A stretch of 64,000 nt of DNA from Lachnospiraceae bacterium (GTDB lineage Bacteria > Bacillota > Clostridia > Lachnospirales > Lachnospiraceae): positions 62,001 through 126,000 of the forward strand of contig JAILMH010000068.1 in assembly GCA_024692715.1 (NCBI GenBank). The letters run 5' to 3'. The position numbers were made by a program, and so were the translations under genes. Positions 53,302-62,863 of the stretch are shown piece by piece; within the stretch, counting starts at the first letter, position 1; the number at the start of each line of letters is the position of its first letter. The notes under the pieces are model-generated. The model saw only the letters and a list, made by a program, of their open reading frames with translations, was not told where the DNA came from and did not search any database.

Positions 53302-53739
53302 TCAACCATTTTTTTCAACTACAGCATCCATCGCTTCAAGATAACCTTTCAGACCATGTCCGATGATCACCTGATCACACACCGGTGCCGTTACAGAATG
53401 ATTTCTGAATTCTTCACGGCTGTTTATATCTGAAATATGAATTTCCACCTTGGGTATCGTGTGAAACGAATCAAGAGCATCACGGATTGCATAGCTATAA
53501 TGTGCATAAGCACCTGGATTGATCACAATTCCATCCGTACCATCATAATACGCAAGCTGTATTCTGTCTATAATTCCGCCTTCTGAATTAGACTGAAAAC
53601 ATTCAACTTCGCATCCTTTTTCCTCTGCGTGCGCATAGATCATCTTAAGCAGGCCATTATAATCCGTCGAGCCATAAATATTTTTATCCCTGATTCCAAG
53701 AAAATTAAGGTTAGGTCCATTTATAACAAGGATTTTCAT
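53302..53739 (-). CDS. aroQ: 3-dehydroquinate dehydratase, type II
   Basis: A 145-residue dodecameric enzyme forming 3-dehydroshikimate. Motifs are INGPNLNFLGIRDKNIYG (active-site Tyr at its end), NPGAYAHYSYAIRDAL and EIHISDINSREEFRNHS. Length is normal. It overlaps aroK by 4 bp. Confidence 0.97.
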   Translation of the reverse strand: MKILVINGPNLNFLGIRDKNIYGSTDYNGLLKMIYAHAEEKGCEVECFQSNSEGGIIDRIQLAYYDGTDGIVINPGAYAHYSYAIRDALDSFHTIPKVEIHISDINSREEFRNHSVTAPVCDQVIIGHGLKGYLEAMDAVVEKNG

Positions 53740-54278
53740 AGTTCTCTCATTCCCTTTCTTCTGCCATGAAGTATTCCTTTGAGTTCATTTATCACACTGT
53801 CAAGATCTTTTTTATCTATATGCAGAACATAGTCTGCTGCATCAAGATACGCATCTTCTCTTTCTTCGAGCAGCCTATCTATCTTTTCATCCTTATTGTC
53901 GCCTGCGAGCATGGGTCTGGAATTATCCTTCCCTCTCAAACGTTTTTTAAGAAAATCCGCCTCAGCCTTAAGGTAAACGACCGTCCCGATTTTCTTCATA
54001 AGCTCACGATTCTCGCTTCGAACCGGCATACCGCCACCAATTGAAATAATTTCTTCAACCTTATCAAGTGAAGCCGACTTTTCCAAAAGATAGTCTGTCT
54101 CCATATTCCTGAATGCTTCTTCACCATAGAGTTCAAAAATATTTGCAATTGTCTTTTGATTCTTTTTCTCTATCTCACAGTCTGTATCGGTGAACTTTAT
54201 CAACAGATTCTTAGCCAGTTCCCGGCCGTAGGTACTTTTTCCGCTTCCCATGAAACCTTCAAGGATCAATTTTTCCAT
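53736..54278 (-). CDS. aroK: Shikimate kinase
   Basis: A 180-residue P-loop kinase making shikimate 3-phosphate. Walker A GFMGSGKSTYG, substrate motif DTDCEIE, the SIGGGMPVR loop, and the LID RLRGKDNSRPML are visible. It overlaps aroE by 13 bp and aroQ by 4 bp. Confidence 0.95.
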   Translation of the reverse strand: MEKLILEGFMGSGKSTYGRELAKNLLIKFTDTDCEIEKKNQKTIANIFELYGEEAFRNMETDYLLEKSASLDKVEEIISIGGGMPVRSENRELMKKIGTVVYLKAEADFLKKRLRGKDNSRPMLAGDNKDEKIDRLLEEREDAYLDAADYVLHIDKKDLDSVINELKGILHGRRKGMREL

Positions 54279-55120
54279 ACTGCCTCCGCAAGCCTTTTTC
54301 CAGCCTTTTTAACCGCATCATCCGAAACCTTCTCACCTGTAAACAGCTGATAGCTTTCAACCGCCTGATAAAGAAGCATTGAAAGGCCGTTAAAAACCTT
54401 TGCTCCATGCTCTCCGGCTAGCCGCATAAACTTTGTCTCTGCAGGCCTGTATATAATGTCGATCACGCTTTCAATATGTTCAAAAAATTCTTCATCTTCA
54501 ATAGGTGATACCTCCACTTTCGGAGCAAGGCCAACGCTCGTACACTGAATACAAGGATACTTCCCGGTAAGAACACCCTTCCAGCCCTCCAAAGGATAAA
54601 TTTTAACATCCTTGAAATCACCGAATATCTTCTCTGCTTTTTCAACACTTCTGTTAAAAAGCAGGATTTCTCTGACATTTAACGAAAGCAGTGCATGTAC
54701 TACAGCATTTGCTGCACCACCGGCACCGACAACCACCACACTACGATCTTCAACACACATGCCGGCTTCCTTAAGTTCTCTTATGAATCCAAGTGCATCT
54801 GTATTATAGCCCTTACATCCGCCATCTCTAAAAACAACAGTATTAACCGCACCTATCTTTTCTGCAAGTTCGTCAATATCGTCCAGGAATGGCATAACGC
54901 TCTTTTTATGAGGGACTGTCACATTCAGTCCTTTAATACCTAATGCACCTGCTCCACGAATTGCCATTTCAACATTTTCATCGTAAACATGAAACGGGAG
55001 GTAGGCCGTATTATTTCCGTCGACCTCCGCTATAGTATTATGTATCAGCGGAGACAGCGTATGTTCTACAGGGTTTCCAATCAGTCCAAGTACAGCAGTC
55101 TTTCCATCAATGTCAATCAC
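54266..55120 (-). CDS. aroE: Shikimate dehydrogenase
   Basis: A 284-residue NADPH enzyme reducing dehydroshikimate to shikimate. Motifs are GNPVEHTLSPLIHN, NVTVPHK (catalytic Lys), YNTDALGF and VGAGGAANAVVHALL. First of the three coupled aro genes, 4 bp after yqeG. Confidence 0.96.
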   Translation of the reverse strand: MIDIDGKTAVLGLIGNPVEHTLSPLIHNTIAEVDGNNTAYLPFHVYDENVEMAIRGAGALGIKGLNVTVPHKKSVMPFLDDIDELAEKIGAVNTVVFRDGGCKGYNTDALGFIRELKEAGMCVEDRSVVVVGAGGAANAVVHALLSLNVREILLFNRSVEKAEKIFGDFKDVKIYPLEGWKGVLTGKYPCIQCTSVGLAPKVEVSPIEDEEFFEHIESVIDIIYRPAETKFMRLAGEHGAKVFNGLSMLLYQAVESYQLFTGEKVSDDAVKKAGKRLAEAVWKN

Positions 55121-55124
55121 TCAG

Positions 55125-55619
55125 TTAATTCTCCTTTTCGTAGAAATGCAAAACGATCTTCTCGAGGTAACGCTTTAATACTATCTGAATTTCTTCTTTG
55201 GGATCTATAGGATGCACAAGAATACTGTGTATTCCGGTTCTGTGCGCTCCCCAGACATCTGTAAAAAGCTGATCTCCAACAAACAAAGTATTGTTTTTTT
55301 CAGTATTCAGCTTTTCCATAGCTTTTAAATACCCGCCTCTCGACGGTTTATTTGCTTTATATATGTATTCACAACCAACCGCATCTGCGAATTTTTTTAC
55401 ACGTGGTTCTTTATTGTTCGAAAGTACAAGTGCCTTAAACCCAATGCTTTTCAGCTTCTTAAAAAACGCTATAGCATTGGCATCAGCCGGCGCGTCATGC
55501 GGTACAAGCGTGTTATCAATATCAAAGATCACACCGCGATACCCTTTTTCATACATCTTTTCGAAATCGATAGCATATGTTGACTCAATATACTCATCCG
55601 GAAAAAAAGATTCAAACAC
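55125..55619 (-). CDS. YqeG-family HAD phosphatase
   Basis: A 164-residue HAD-superfamily class IIIA phosphatase. Motif I is FDIDNTLVPHD, motif II LSNNKEPRV, and motif IV GDQLFTDVWGAHRTG. The closest functional relatives act on phosphatidylglycerophosphate or unknown phosphoesters, so the substrate is open. It precedes aroE by 4 bp in the same transcript. Confidence 0.93.
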   Translation of the reverse strand: MFESFFPDEYIESTYAIDFEKMYEKGYRGVIFDIDNTLVPHDAPADANAIAFFKKLKSIGFKALVLSNNKEPRVKKFADAVGCEYIYKANKPSRGGYLKAMEKLNTEKNNTLFVGDQLFTDVWGAHRTGIHSILVHPIDPKEEIQIVLKRYLEKIVLHFYEKEN

Positions 55620-55647
55620 TTAACTAAAACTCCTAACTTATAATTCG

Positions 55648-55675
55648 AAAAAAGAGACCATGTAAACACGGTCTC
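55648..55675 (-). terminator. Terminator of ftsZ-nrdR
   Basis: GAGACC plus TGT pair with ACA plus GGTCTC around a tiny loop (55654-55675), followed on the minus strand by TTTTTTCGAAT. Confidence 0.88.
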
Positions 55676-55687
55676 CTTCACGATTGA

Positions 55688-56137
55688 TCATTTCATTACT
55701 TTCTGCAGTTCATCCATAAATGAAGCTACATCCTTAAATTCTCTGTAGACACTCGCAAATCTGACATAAGCAACGGCATCAAGTTCCTTAAGCTTCTTCA
55801 TGACGATCTCGCCAATGATCGAGCTCTGAATCTCTCTGTCGCCTGAATTGAAAACTTCTGTCTCAACAGAGTTGACAAGCTCTGATATCTGCTTTGCAGA
55901 AACAGGACGCTTGTGACAGGCTCTGAGAACACCGCCTTCAATCTTTGTTCTATCGTAAGATTCACGATTATTATCTTTTTTTATTACCATCATCGGGATA
56001 GTTTCAACCTTTTCATAGGTTGTAAATCTCTTTCCACAGTCATCACAGACTCTTCTGCGTCTTATCGCCGAATTATCCTCCGCAGGACGTGAATCGATGA
56101 CTCTGGTATTATCATGCTGGCAAAACGGGCATTTCAT
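55688..56137 (-). CDS. nrdR: Transcriptional repressor NrdR
   Basis: A 149-residue regulator of ribonucleotide reductase genes. The N-terminal zinc ribbon uses CPFC and CDDC, followed by an ATP-cone (PMMVIKKDNNRESYDRTKIEGGVLRA split over the domain) and IVMKKLKELDAVAYVRFASVYR. Length is normal. It lies 12 bp behind ftsZ and shares its transcript. Confidence 0.97.
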   Translation of the reverse strand: MKCPFCQHDNTRVIDSRPAEDNSAIRRRRVCDDCGKRFTTYEKVETIPMMVIKKDNNRESYDRTKIEGGVLRACHKRPVSAKQISELVNSVETEVFNSGDREIQSSIIGEIVMKKLKELDAVAYVRFASVYREFKDVASFMDELQKVMK

Positions 56138-56149
56138 ATATTTACCTCA

Positions 56150-57322
56150 TTAGTTTCTTTTAAGGAAATCCGGAACCTTAATGGATTTCGGTTCAACATG
56201 TGTCGGCAATGGTCTTGCCTGATAAGGCTGATTTCCTGATGTCTGAACATTATTCGGCGCAGACTGACGTACAGGCTGGTTTGCAAATCTCTGAGGGTTG
56301 AACGGAGCATTCCCTGCCTGTGTTCTTGGCTGTGCCATAAATGATGATGCTGCTCTCTGCTGAGCCATCTCGCTATCATCAAGTCCAGTCGCAATAACAG
56401 TGATCTTTACAAAGTCTGCTTCTGAATCATCCTGCTTTGCACCAAATATAATATTTGTGTCCTCACCTGTAAGAGACTGTACATAATTTGCTGCATCAGA
56501 TGCATCAAAAATAGTGATATCACCTGATACGTTTACGATGACATTAGATGCACCGCGGATCGTTGTCTCAAGAAGAGGGCTTTCTACAGCGAGCTTAACA
56601 GCTTCGTTAGCCTTGTCATCTCCTTTTGCCATACCAATACCAATATGTGCGATTCCCTTATCTTTCATTACTGTACGAATATCAGCAAAGTCAAGGTTAA
56701 TAAGAGCCGGAACATTGATAAGGTCTGTGATTCCCTGAACAGCCTGCTGCAATACTTCATCTGCCTTCTTTAATGCATCAGCAAATGTAGTTTTGCGGTC
56801 GACAATTTCAAGAAGCTTGTCGTTAGGGATAACGATAAGAGTATCCACAGCCTCTTTCATCTTCTCGATTCCACCCTTGGCATTTGTCATTCGTGTACGA
56901 GCTTCAAACTTAAACGGTTTTGTAACAACGCCAACAGTGAGAATACCAAGTTCTTTGGCAATCTTAGCAATAACCGGAGCAGCACCTGTTCCAGTACCGC
57001 CACCCATTCCGCATGTTACGAATACCATATCATAATCTTTTACAGCATCACTGATTTCTTCCTGACTTTCCTCAGCAGCTTTCTCGCCAACTTCAGGCTG
57101 TGCACCTGCACCCAGTCCTCGCGTAAGCTTTTCTCCAATCTGCAGAAGTCTTGGAGCTTTGCAATGCTGGAGTGCTTGTTTATCAGTGTTAACACCGATT
57201 AAATCCACGCCCTCTACTTTTTCATCAACCATTCTGTTGACTGCGTTATTTCCTGCCCCGCCAACTCCTACTACAAGGATCCTGCAGGACGAAATCGCTT
57301 CATCTTCCTTTATCTCCAGCAC
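56150..57322 (-). CDS. ftsZ: Cell division protein FtsZ
   Basis: A 390-residue tubulin homologue that forms the division ring. The nucleotide-binding motif is [13 protein letters not shown], with [15 protein letters not shown] at the start and [15 protein letters not shown] as the T7 synergy region. A Gln/Pro/Asn-rich linker leads to the C-terminal peptide [10 protein letters not shown] that binds FtsA or SepF partners. The promoter lies immediately upstream at 57388-57416. No ftsA gene is adjacent. Confidence 0.98.
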   Translation of the reverse strand: MLEIKEDEAISSCRILVVGVGGAGNNAVNRMVDEKVEGVDLIGVNTDKQALQHCKAPRLLQIGEKLTRGLGAGAQPEVGEKAAEESQEEISDAVKDYDMVFVTCGMGGGTGTGAAPVIAKIAKELGILTVGVVTKPFKFEARTRMTNAKGGIEKMKEAVDTLIVIPNDKLLEIVDRKTTFADALKKADEVLQQAVQGITDLINVPALINLDFADIRTVMKDKGIAHIGIGMAKGDDKANEAVKLAVESPLLETTIRGASNVIVNVSGDITIFDASDAANYVQSLTGEDTNIIFGAKQDDSEADFVKITVIATGLDDSEMAQQRAASSFMAQPRTQAGNAPFNPQRFANQPVRQSAPNNVQTSGNQPYQARPLPTHVEPKSIKVPDFLKRN

Positions 57323-57387
57323 AGATAATTCCTCCTTTTATCTCCCTCACGTATTTCGGATTAATTTTAATACAATCTATCTAATTT

Positions 57388-57416
57388 ATAATATAATTTT
57401 TTGTGCGAATAATCAA
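57388..57416 (-). promoter_or_regulatory. Promoter of ftsZ-nrdR
   Basis: On the minus strand TTGATT (57411-57416), a 17-bp spacer and TATTAT (57388-57393), within the 102-bp gap behind ftsQ. Confidence 0.78.
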
Positions 57417-57424
57417 CCATTTCA

Positions 57425-58165
57425 CTAATCTTTTTCAAATGTAATATAGTCATCTTTATCTTCTTCGGTGTAATTTTCCATGTGAAGCACGCCCTTCATG
57501 CCTTTCAACTCAGGAACTATATATTGAAGTTTTATCATTTTCTCATCAATATTTTCCATAGAGCCTAGTGCAACTCTTGCATCACCAAAGAAAAGTGTGA
57601 TCGAATCCGCCCCTGCAAAATATATGTTATCACATATGATACTGTATTTATCAAGCATTTGCGTTATTGATAGAATTTCTTGAAAAATTTCATCATTTTC
57701 AATCGGCAGCTTTTCATACATTATGCAGGCATTAAATTTAAGCCCCTTTATTTCCGGTATACCATCTTTTTTTTCTGAGGTACTTTCAACAATTATACCA
57801 TCTTTGTCAAAGTACATGTAACGCCCTAAATACGAAACACACCCTGCAATTGCCTTCTCATATACCTGGATAGTGATCTCATTCGGTGTATCTATCCTGA
57901 CATCTATCCTTTCGATAAATGGTATGTTTGTCTGTTTCTTTATCATTCTTTCAGCTCTAAGGAAAAGCGAGTTGCTGTCCAAAGGTCCCTTCAAAACCAT
58001 TGCACGAATCTCATCCTGTGTATACTGTTTATTTCCGCTTACATGAACTATCGAAATATGATAGGTCTTCCAGAGATAAATAAACACCCCCAGCAGGACT
58101 ACGACCGCAGCCACAGTAATAAAGACAAATTTTTTTATTCTGCTCATGCGCCGTTTTCTTCCCAT
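57425..58165 (-). CDS. ftsQ: Cell division protein FtsQ/DivIB
   Basis: A 246-residue single-pass protein. A basic N-terminus and membrane helix (FVFITVAAVVVLLGVFIYLW) precede a POTRA domain (ISIVHVSGNKQYTQDEIR) and an FtsQ/DivIB beta domain (YLGRYMYFDKDGIIVE). It forms the FtsQ-FtsL-FtsB type complex that activates septal synthesis. The second Met (MSRI) is an alternative start. It lies 21 bp after ftsW. Confidence 0.92.
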   Translation of the reverse strand: MGRKRRMSRIKKFVFITVAAVVVLLGVFIYLWKTYHISIVHVSGNKQYTQDEIRAMVLKGPLDSNSLFLRAERMIKKQTNIPFIERIDVRIDTPNEITIQVYEKAIAGCVSYLGRYMYFDKDGIIVESTSEKKDGIPEIKGLKFNACIMYEKLPIENDEIFQEILSITQMLDKYSIICDNIYFAGADSITLFFGDARVALGSMENIDEKMIKLQYIVPELKGMKGVLHMENYTEEDKDDYITFEKD

Positions 58166-58186
58166 TTACCGCAATCAACCTCTTTA

Positions 58187-59329
58187 TTAATATATCTGTA
58201 CCTGTGACGGCTTAGCCCTCGACACATTCAGTGCTATGCCTATCTCCGTCATCAGGAAAACTATCGACGTTCCTCCAAACGATATAAACGGCAATGTAAC
58301 ACCTGTATTAGGGATCGTATTTGTTACTACCGCTATATTCAGCACCACCTGAAGCGAAATGTGCGCCATTACGCCAACTACGAGCAGCGAACCAAAAAGA
58401 TCCGGTGCTGTATTAGCTACGATTAAAAATCTCCAGATTAATATTGTAAACATGACGATCACAGCAAGTGCACCGATCAATCCAAGCTCTTCACAAATAA
58501 TAGAAAATATCATATCATTCTGCGCTTCCGGAACGTATCCAAGCTTCTGTGTACTCTGCCCAAGGCCTTTTCCCAAAACTCCTCCGGAGCCTATCGAATA
58601 AAGTGCCTGAAGGGTTTGGTAACCCTTTCCTGACGCATCTGCCTCAGGATTAAGCCATGCCTTGATTCTGCCAATTCTGAATGTAGAAAGGCTTTCCGGG
58701 ACCAATCCGTGCGAAACCACATAAATGACCCCAAATACTCCTCCTACAACCAACAGTGTAACTATAACATACGGTAAATATCTCGGCGATGCCACAAATA
58801 TCATTATTGCTGTAATTCCAAGCAAAATGATAGCCGAGCTCATATTCTTGGTAATAACATAGATCATGCCTGCCAGAACAATTCCGGGGCCCATCCATAT
58901 GATTATACCCTTCAGCTTTCTGAGGCTCTTTTGGATCACACAGATTTTAGCTGCGCAGAAAACAATAACTGCGAGCTTTGCAGCTTCTGCAGGCTGCAGT
59001 GACACTCCGACATTTATCCAACGTCTCGCACCATTAATTTCCATTCCAAGCGGAGTGATAACGAGCATTATCAAAAAAGCTGCTCCTAAATATGCCACAA
59101 CCGCAAGTTTTTTCCAAATATGATAGTCGAGCCTTGAAACAAGTATCATAACCGCTATTCCAAGGACCGTTGCCCTCAACTGACTACGTAAATAGTATGT
59201 AGAGTCATTAAACTTAATGCTGGCCTCGTACGAGCTTGCCGAATAAACCATTATAAGTCCGAAACAAAGCAGCAGGACGACCACGATAAGCATACTATAA
59301 TCCATATATAAGCTGCTTTTTTTCTTCAT
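58187..59329 (-). CDS. ftsW: SEDS-family peptidoglycan polymerase FtsW
   Basis: A 380-residue membrane protein with ten predicted helices. Conserved stretches are DYSMLIVVVLLLCFGLIMVYS, SLQPAEAAKLAVI, SGGVLGKGLGQSTQKLGYVPEAQNDMIF split over the family signature, and TGVTLPFISFGGTS. It polymerises septal glycan together with the class B PBP encoded upstream. The start follows GGAGAGAG. Confidence 0.95.
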   Translation of the reverse strand: MKKKSSLYMDYSMLIVVVLLLCFGLIMVYSASSYEASIKFNDSTYYLRSQLRATVLGIAVMILVSRLDYHIWKKLAVVAYLGAAFLIMLVITPLGMEINGARRWINVGVSLQPAEAAKLAVIVFCAAKICVIQKSLRKLKGIIIWMGPGIVLAGMIYVITKNMSSAIILLGITAIMIFVASPRYLPYVIVTLLVVGGVFGVIYVVSHGLVPESLSTFRIGRIKAWLNPEADASGKGYQTLQALYSIGSGGVLGKGLGQSTQKLGYVPEAQNDMIFSIICEELGLIGALAVIVMFTILIWRFLIVANTAPDLFGSLLVVGVMAHISLQVVLNIAVVTNTIPNTGVTLPFISFGGTSIVFLMTEIGIALNVSRAKPSQVQIY

Positions 59330-59375
59330 AACCCTCTCTCCATATCTGCATAAATATACGTTTTTAATTTCCGTC

Positions 59376-60359
59376 TCAACGTCTTACTATCATATATGCC
59401 ACAAAGCAAAGAATTCCTGTAAGCAGTGAGAACATTCTTACCACCTTTACCTCGCTCCAGCCACCAAGTTCAAAGTGATGATGAATCGGAGCCATTCTGA
59501 AGAATCTTTTTCCTCCGGTTGCCTTAAAGTAAAGAACCTGGATTATAACCGAAACAACTTCAGCAAGATAAATAAATGCCACAAATATAAGCAATATAGG
59601 CATTTTAAGCATAAGCATAGCTGAAGCTACAAATCCGCCAAGTGCAAGCGATCCTGTATCACCCATAAATACCTTTGCCGGATGCCAGTTATAAATAAGG
59701 AATCCAAGCAGTGCACCTAGCATAGCTCCTGCAGCAGGTGTAATCTGAACACCTCTGTTCAGTGAGATAAATGCAAGAAATACACAGATAACTGCTGTCA
59801 CAGTACTGAGCAGGCCATCAAGTCCATCTGTAAAGTTGGAACCATTTACTGTTCCGATTATTACAACAAAAAGGAACGGAATAGTAAGCGCACCCATATT
59901 TATATAAAGATCCTCTGCATTAGCAGAAAAGAACGCCGAAAACGGCACAAGCATATCAAACGAAACCTGAGTATAATTATGCATATACCACAGAAGCACG
60001 CCTGTTACAATAAACTGACAGAGCATCTTCTGCCAGGCTCTAAGTCCAAGATTTCTCTTCATTACAACTTTAATGTAGTCATCGATAAATCCCACAAGAC
60101 CAAAGCCCAAAGTAGCAATTATTATCGGGATAATATTTTTATTATCTATCGCAAAAAATCCTGCCACAAGAACAAAGGCAACTATAAAGATAATTCCGCC
60201 CATTGTTGGTGTTCCTGTTTTAACCTTATGCGAAGCAGGTCCTTCTTCACGTTCTGTCTGACTTGCCTTAAGTCGTCTAAGACCAGGCAGCACAACTATT
60301 CCAAGTAAAGCTGATAATATAAATGCAACCGCCAGCGCAATAAAAAATCCTATAACCAT
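59376..60359 (-). CDS. mraY: Phospho-MurNAc-pentapeptide translocase MraY
   Basis: A 327-residue, ten-helix enzyme that makes lipid I from UDP-MurNAc-pentapeptide and undecaprenyl phosphate. Motifs are MGGIIFIVAF, GFIDDYIKV, NGSNFTDGLDGL, FMGDTGSLALGG and the C-terminal PIHHHFELGGWSE. It has its own promoter and is followed by ftsW; murD, which often stands between, is absent. Confidence 0.97.
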   Translation of the reverse strand: MVIGFFIALAVAFILSALLGIVVLPGLRRLKASQTEREEGPASHKVKTGTPTMGGIIFIVAFVLVAGFFAIDNKNIIPIIIATLGFGLVGFIDDYIKVVMKRNLGLRAWQKMLCQFIVTGVLLWYMHNYTQVSFDMLVPFSAFFSANAEDLYINMGALTIPFLFVVIIGTVNGSNFTDGLDGLLSTVTAVICVFLAFISLNRGVQITPAAGAMLGALLGFLIYNWHPAKVFMGDTGSLALGGFVASAMLMLKMPILLIFVAFIYLAEVVSVIIQVLYFKATGGKRFFRMAPIHHHFELGGWSEVKVVRMFSLLTGILCFVAYMIVRR

Positions 60360-60390
60360 TATTAAATCACATCCTCCTGTATCGTGACGT

Positions 60391-60419
60391 ATTATAAATC
60401 AATACGGTTGCTATTTCAA
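60391..60419 (-). promoter_or_regulatory. Promoter of mraY-ftsW-ftsQ
   Basis: On the minus strand TTGAAA (60414-60419), a 17-bp spacer and TATAAT (60391-60396), in the 135-bp gap behind the PBP gene. Confidence 0.83.
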
Positions 60420-60494
60420 CAATCGTATACTGTATTTCGTCTTTGATCGTCCATCGTTAAATTAATCCGTAAAGATTACTCAAAAACGACATAC

Positions 60495-62801
60495 TCAATT
60501 GACATCTGACATAAACGAAGAATTACCGTTTATAGGCTGCAAAGTATTCGGGTCAAGAACCTCTCCCGTTGCAGGATCCAATGGATATCCCGTCTCAGGA
60601 TCGTAAGATATCTTATTCTCTGAAACAACATTTCCTGCACTGTCATACGATACAGTAGATTCTGTCGGATTTATCACTATAGCGTCTTCGCTGGCAGAAG
60701 TGCCATCAGCGACATCTTCGCTAACTGAATTAGTACTTACTCCATCTGAACCAATGAAGAATTCTCCCTGCTTCTCCTGAAGCTCTGCTGCTTCATCCTC
60801 CGTAAGCTCTTCTGTCGGGAAGATATTCAGATACGGAAGAACCTCTGTCATGATATCTTTATTCAAAACTGTAGCCATTCGTGTTGACTCAGACTGATAC
60901 TGCGCATTCGGCCTGTCTATAACAACATAACATACCACCTGCGGATTGTCTGCCGGAATATAACCCATGAACGATACAATATAGTTACCGTTTCCACGTG
61001 GATAAGTCTCCGCTGTACCTGTTTTACCACCTTCTGTATAACCTGCCGGTCTTGCCGACCAACCTGTACATTCCGAAGGATCACTCATAACTACTGTCCT
61101 AAGCATATCTCGCATCTTCTGCGATGTACTTTCACTTATTACCTGCTTAACCGGCTTGCTTTCAACTTCCTGTACAACAGCACCCTTGGAATTCTCTATT
61201 CTGCTGACAACATGAGGACGATAATAATATCCACCATTGATCAGCGCAGAAAATCCAGCAGCCATCTGGATCATAGTTACATTAAATCCCTGTCCGAATG
61301 ACGCAACTGCAAGGTCTGTCTGTCCCATTGATTCATCGAATGTAAGCTCTGCCGCATTGGCTTCTCCATAAAGATCGATATTGGTTTTAAGACCGAAATT
61401 AAAAGTCCTGTTATATCTAAGCCAGTCTTCTTTGCCCATTGCAAAAGCAATGTTCATCAAAACTACGTTACATGATTTTGCAAGGCCCTGCTGAACCGTA
61501 AGCATACCGTCTCCAAGTCTGTTATGACAGTGGATCGCATGACCTCCGACTGTAAGATATCCAGGGCAATCATAGGTTTCTTCACCTGTTATCTTTCCCG
61601 CATCAATAGCCCCCGCAACAGTAAAAGGCTTCATAACTGAACCCGGCTCAAATGCATCCGAAATACAGAAATTTCTCCATATCTGATTCTTCGCCTTGGT
61701 AATAGGATCCATTTTGTTTTCGGCATTTCCGCTTACCGTATCTCCCGATACAGTTCCAGAATCTGTATTTGCCTCCGGATTTGGCTGTTCTTCGCCATTT
61801 TCAGCTTTTTCTATCATTAAAGCATTAGCTGAAATACTGTTCTCTGAAGTAGATGATCCGACATATTCCGCAAGCTCAAGAGGATCAAACTTTTCCGGAT
61901 CATTAAGGTCAAACACTGGATATCCCGCCATGGCATAAATCTCACCATTATTCGGATTCATTATGATCACTCCGACATTTTTAGCCGCCAGACCTTCTCT
62001 ATATGCATTATTATATTTTTCGTAAAAAAGCTTAATGTGCTTTTCCGCTATTGATTGGATATTTGTATCAAGCGTAGTAACAATGGTATTACCATCCTGA
62101 GCTTCCTGGATGGCATCTTCCATGACCGCATCATCATTCATATAGCCATATTCACGGCCATTTATTCCATTCAGCGTATCATTATAATACTGTTCAAGTC
62201 CATAAAATCCCGTATTGTTGCCAAGTACAAATCCGACTACATCACAACCGAGCGAATTGTACGGATATTTTCGTTTATAATCTTCTTCAAACCACACACC
62301 CGACGGTTTTACACTGACTGTCTCGCCATCAGCATTATTCATGGACACGCTTGTGTCCATGATTTTTTCAAACTCATCTTTCTTGTTATAGTCAAGCTTT
62401 TTAAGAACTACTCTGTATCTTGAAGACGGATGCTTTGTTGAATATTCCCTTACACTGTCTATATCCAGCTCCGGGAAATAATCTTCAAGCGCCTTAAGTG
62501 TAAGCTCATAATGCTCGTCATCATCTTCATGCATCTGCTTAGAATCAATAACAAGATTATAAACCTTTTCAGAGTAAGCCAATCGGCTTCCCTTCCTGTC
62601 AACTATATCTCCTCGCCTGTAAGGAAGCGTTTTAGATGTAGCCTGCTGCTGAGAAAGCACCTGACGCTTATAAGCATCACCATTCTGCTCATTTATCTTA
62701 TACAGCCTGTAAAAAAGCAAAACAAAAGCTGCTAGTACAAATGCAAACAGTACCATCAGCTTTTTCCTCATTCTAAACGTAAACTTCTTTATCTTACCCA
62801 T
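60495..62801 (-). CDS. Class B penicillin-binding protein (FtsI/SpoVD-like)
   Basis: A 768-residue septal transpeptidase. A membrane helix at 14-32 precedes the PBP-dimer domain (about 55-240). The transpeptidase shows SVMK at 388-391, SCN at 443-445 and KTG at 593-595. A low-complexity insert (about 301-370, repeated VSGDTVSGN) splits the start of the catalytic domain from the active Ser. The C-terminus lacks PASTA domains and carries an acidic Ser-rich tail ending in a DPxTGxxLDP repeat (about 734-752). It works with FtsW. Which of ftsI or spoVD it represents is not settled. Confidence 0.93.
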   Translation of the reverse strand: MGKIKKFTFRMRKKLMVLFAFVLAAFVLLFYRLYKINEQNGDAYKRQVLSQQQATSKTLPYRRGDIVDRKGSRLAYSEKVYNLVIDSKQMHEDDDEHYELTLKALEDYFPELDIDSVREYSTKHPSSRYRVVLKKLDYNKKDEFEKIMDTSVSMNNADGETVSVKPSGVWFEEDYKRKYPYNSLGCDVVGFVLGNNTGFYGLEQYYNDTLNGINGREYGYMNDDAVMEDAIQEAQDGNTIVTTLDTNIQSIAEKHIKLFYEKYNNAYREGLAAKNVGVIIMNPNNGEIYAMAGYPVFDLNDPEKFDPLELAEYVGSSTSENSISANALMIEKAENGEEQPNPEANTDSGTVSGDTVSGNAENKMDPITKAKNQIWRNFCISDAFEPGSVMKPFTVAGAIDAGKITGEETYDCPGYLTVGGHAIHCHNRLGDGMLTVQQGLAKSCNVVLMNIAFAMGKEDWLRYNRTFNFGLKTNIDLYGEANAAELTFDESMGQTDLAVASFGQGFNVTMIQMAAGFSALINGGYYYRPHVVSRIENSKGAVVQEVESKPVKQVISESTSQKMRDMLRTVVMSDPSECTGWSARPAGYTEGGKTGTAETYPRGNGNYIVSFMGYIPADNPQVVCYVVIDRPNAQYQSESTRMATVLNKDIMTEVLPYLNIFPTEELTEDEAAELQEKQGEFFIGSDGVSTNSVSEDVADGTSASEDAIVINPTESTVSYDSAGNVVSENKISYDPETGYPLDPATGEVLDPNTLQPINGNSSFMSDVN

Positions 62802-62828
62802 CTGCCACCACCATTGTAAGCCAAATAA

Positions 62829-62856
62829 ATGCAGGTGCAGAAAAACGCACCTGCAT
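62829..62856 (-). terminator. Hairpin between ftsL and the PBP gene
   Basis: A perfect 10-bp stem, ATGCAGGTGC and its complement around 8 bases, followed by TTTATTTGG on the minus strand. It may act as an internal attenuator or processing site, setting PBP levels apart from FtsL. Confidence 0.65.
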
Positions 62857-62863
62857 CCTTTAT

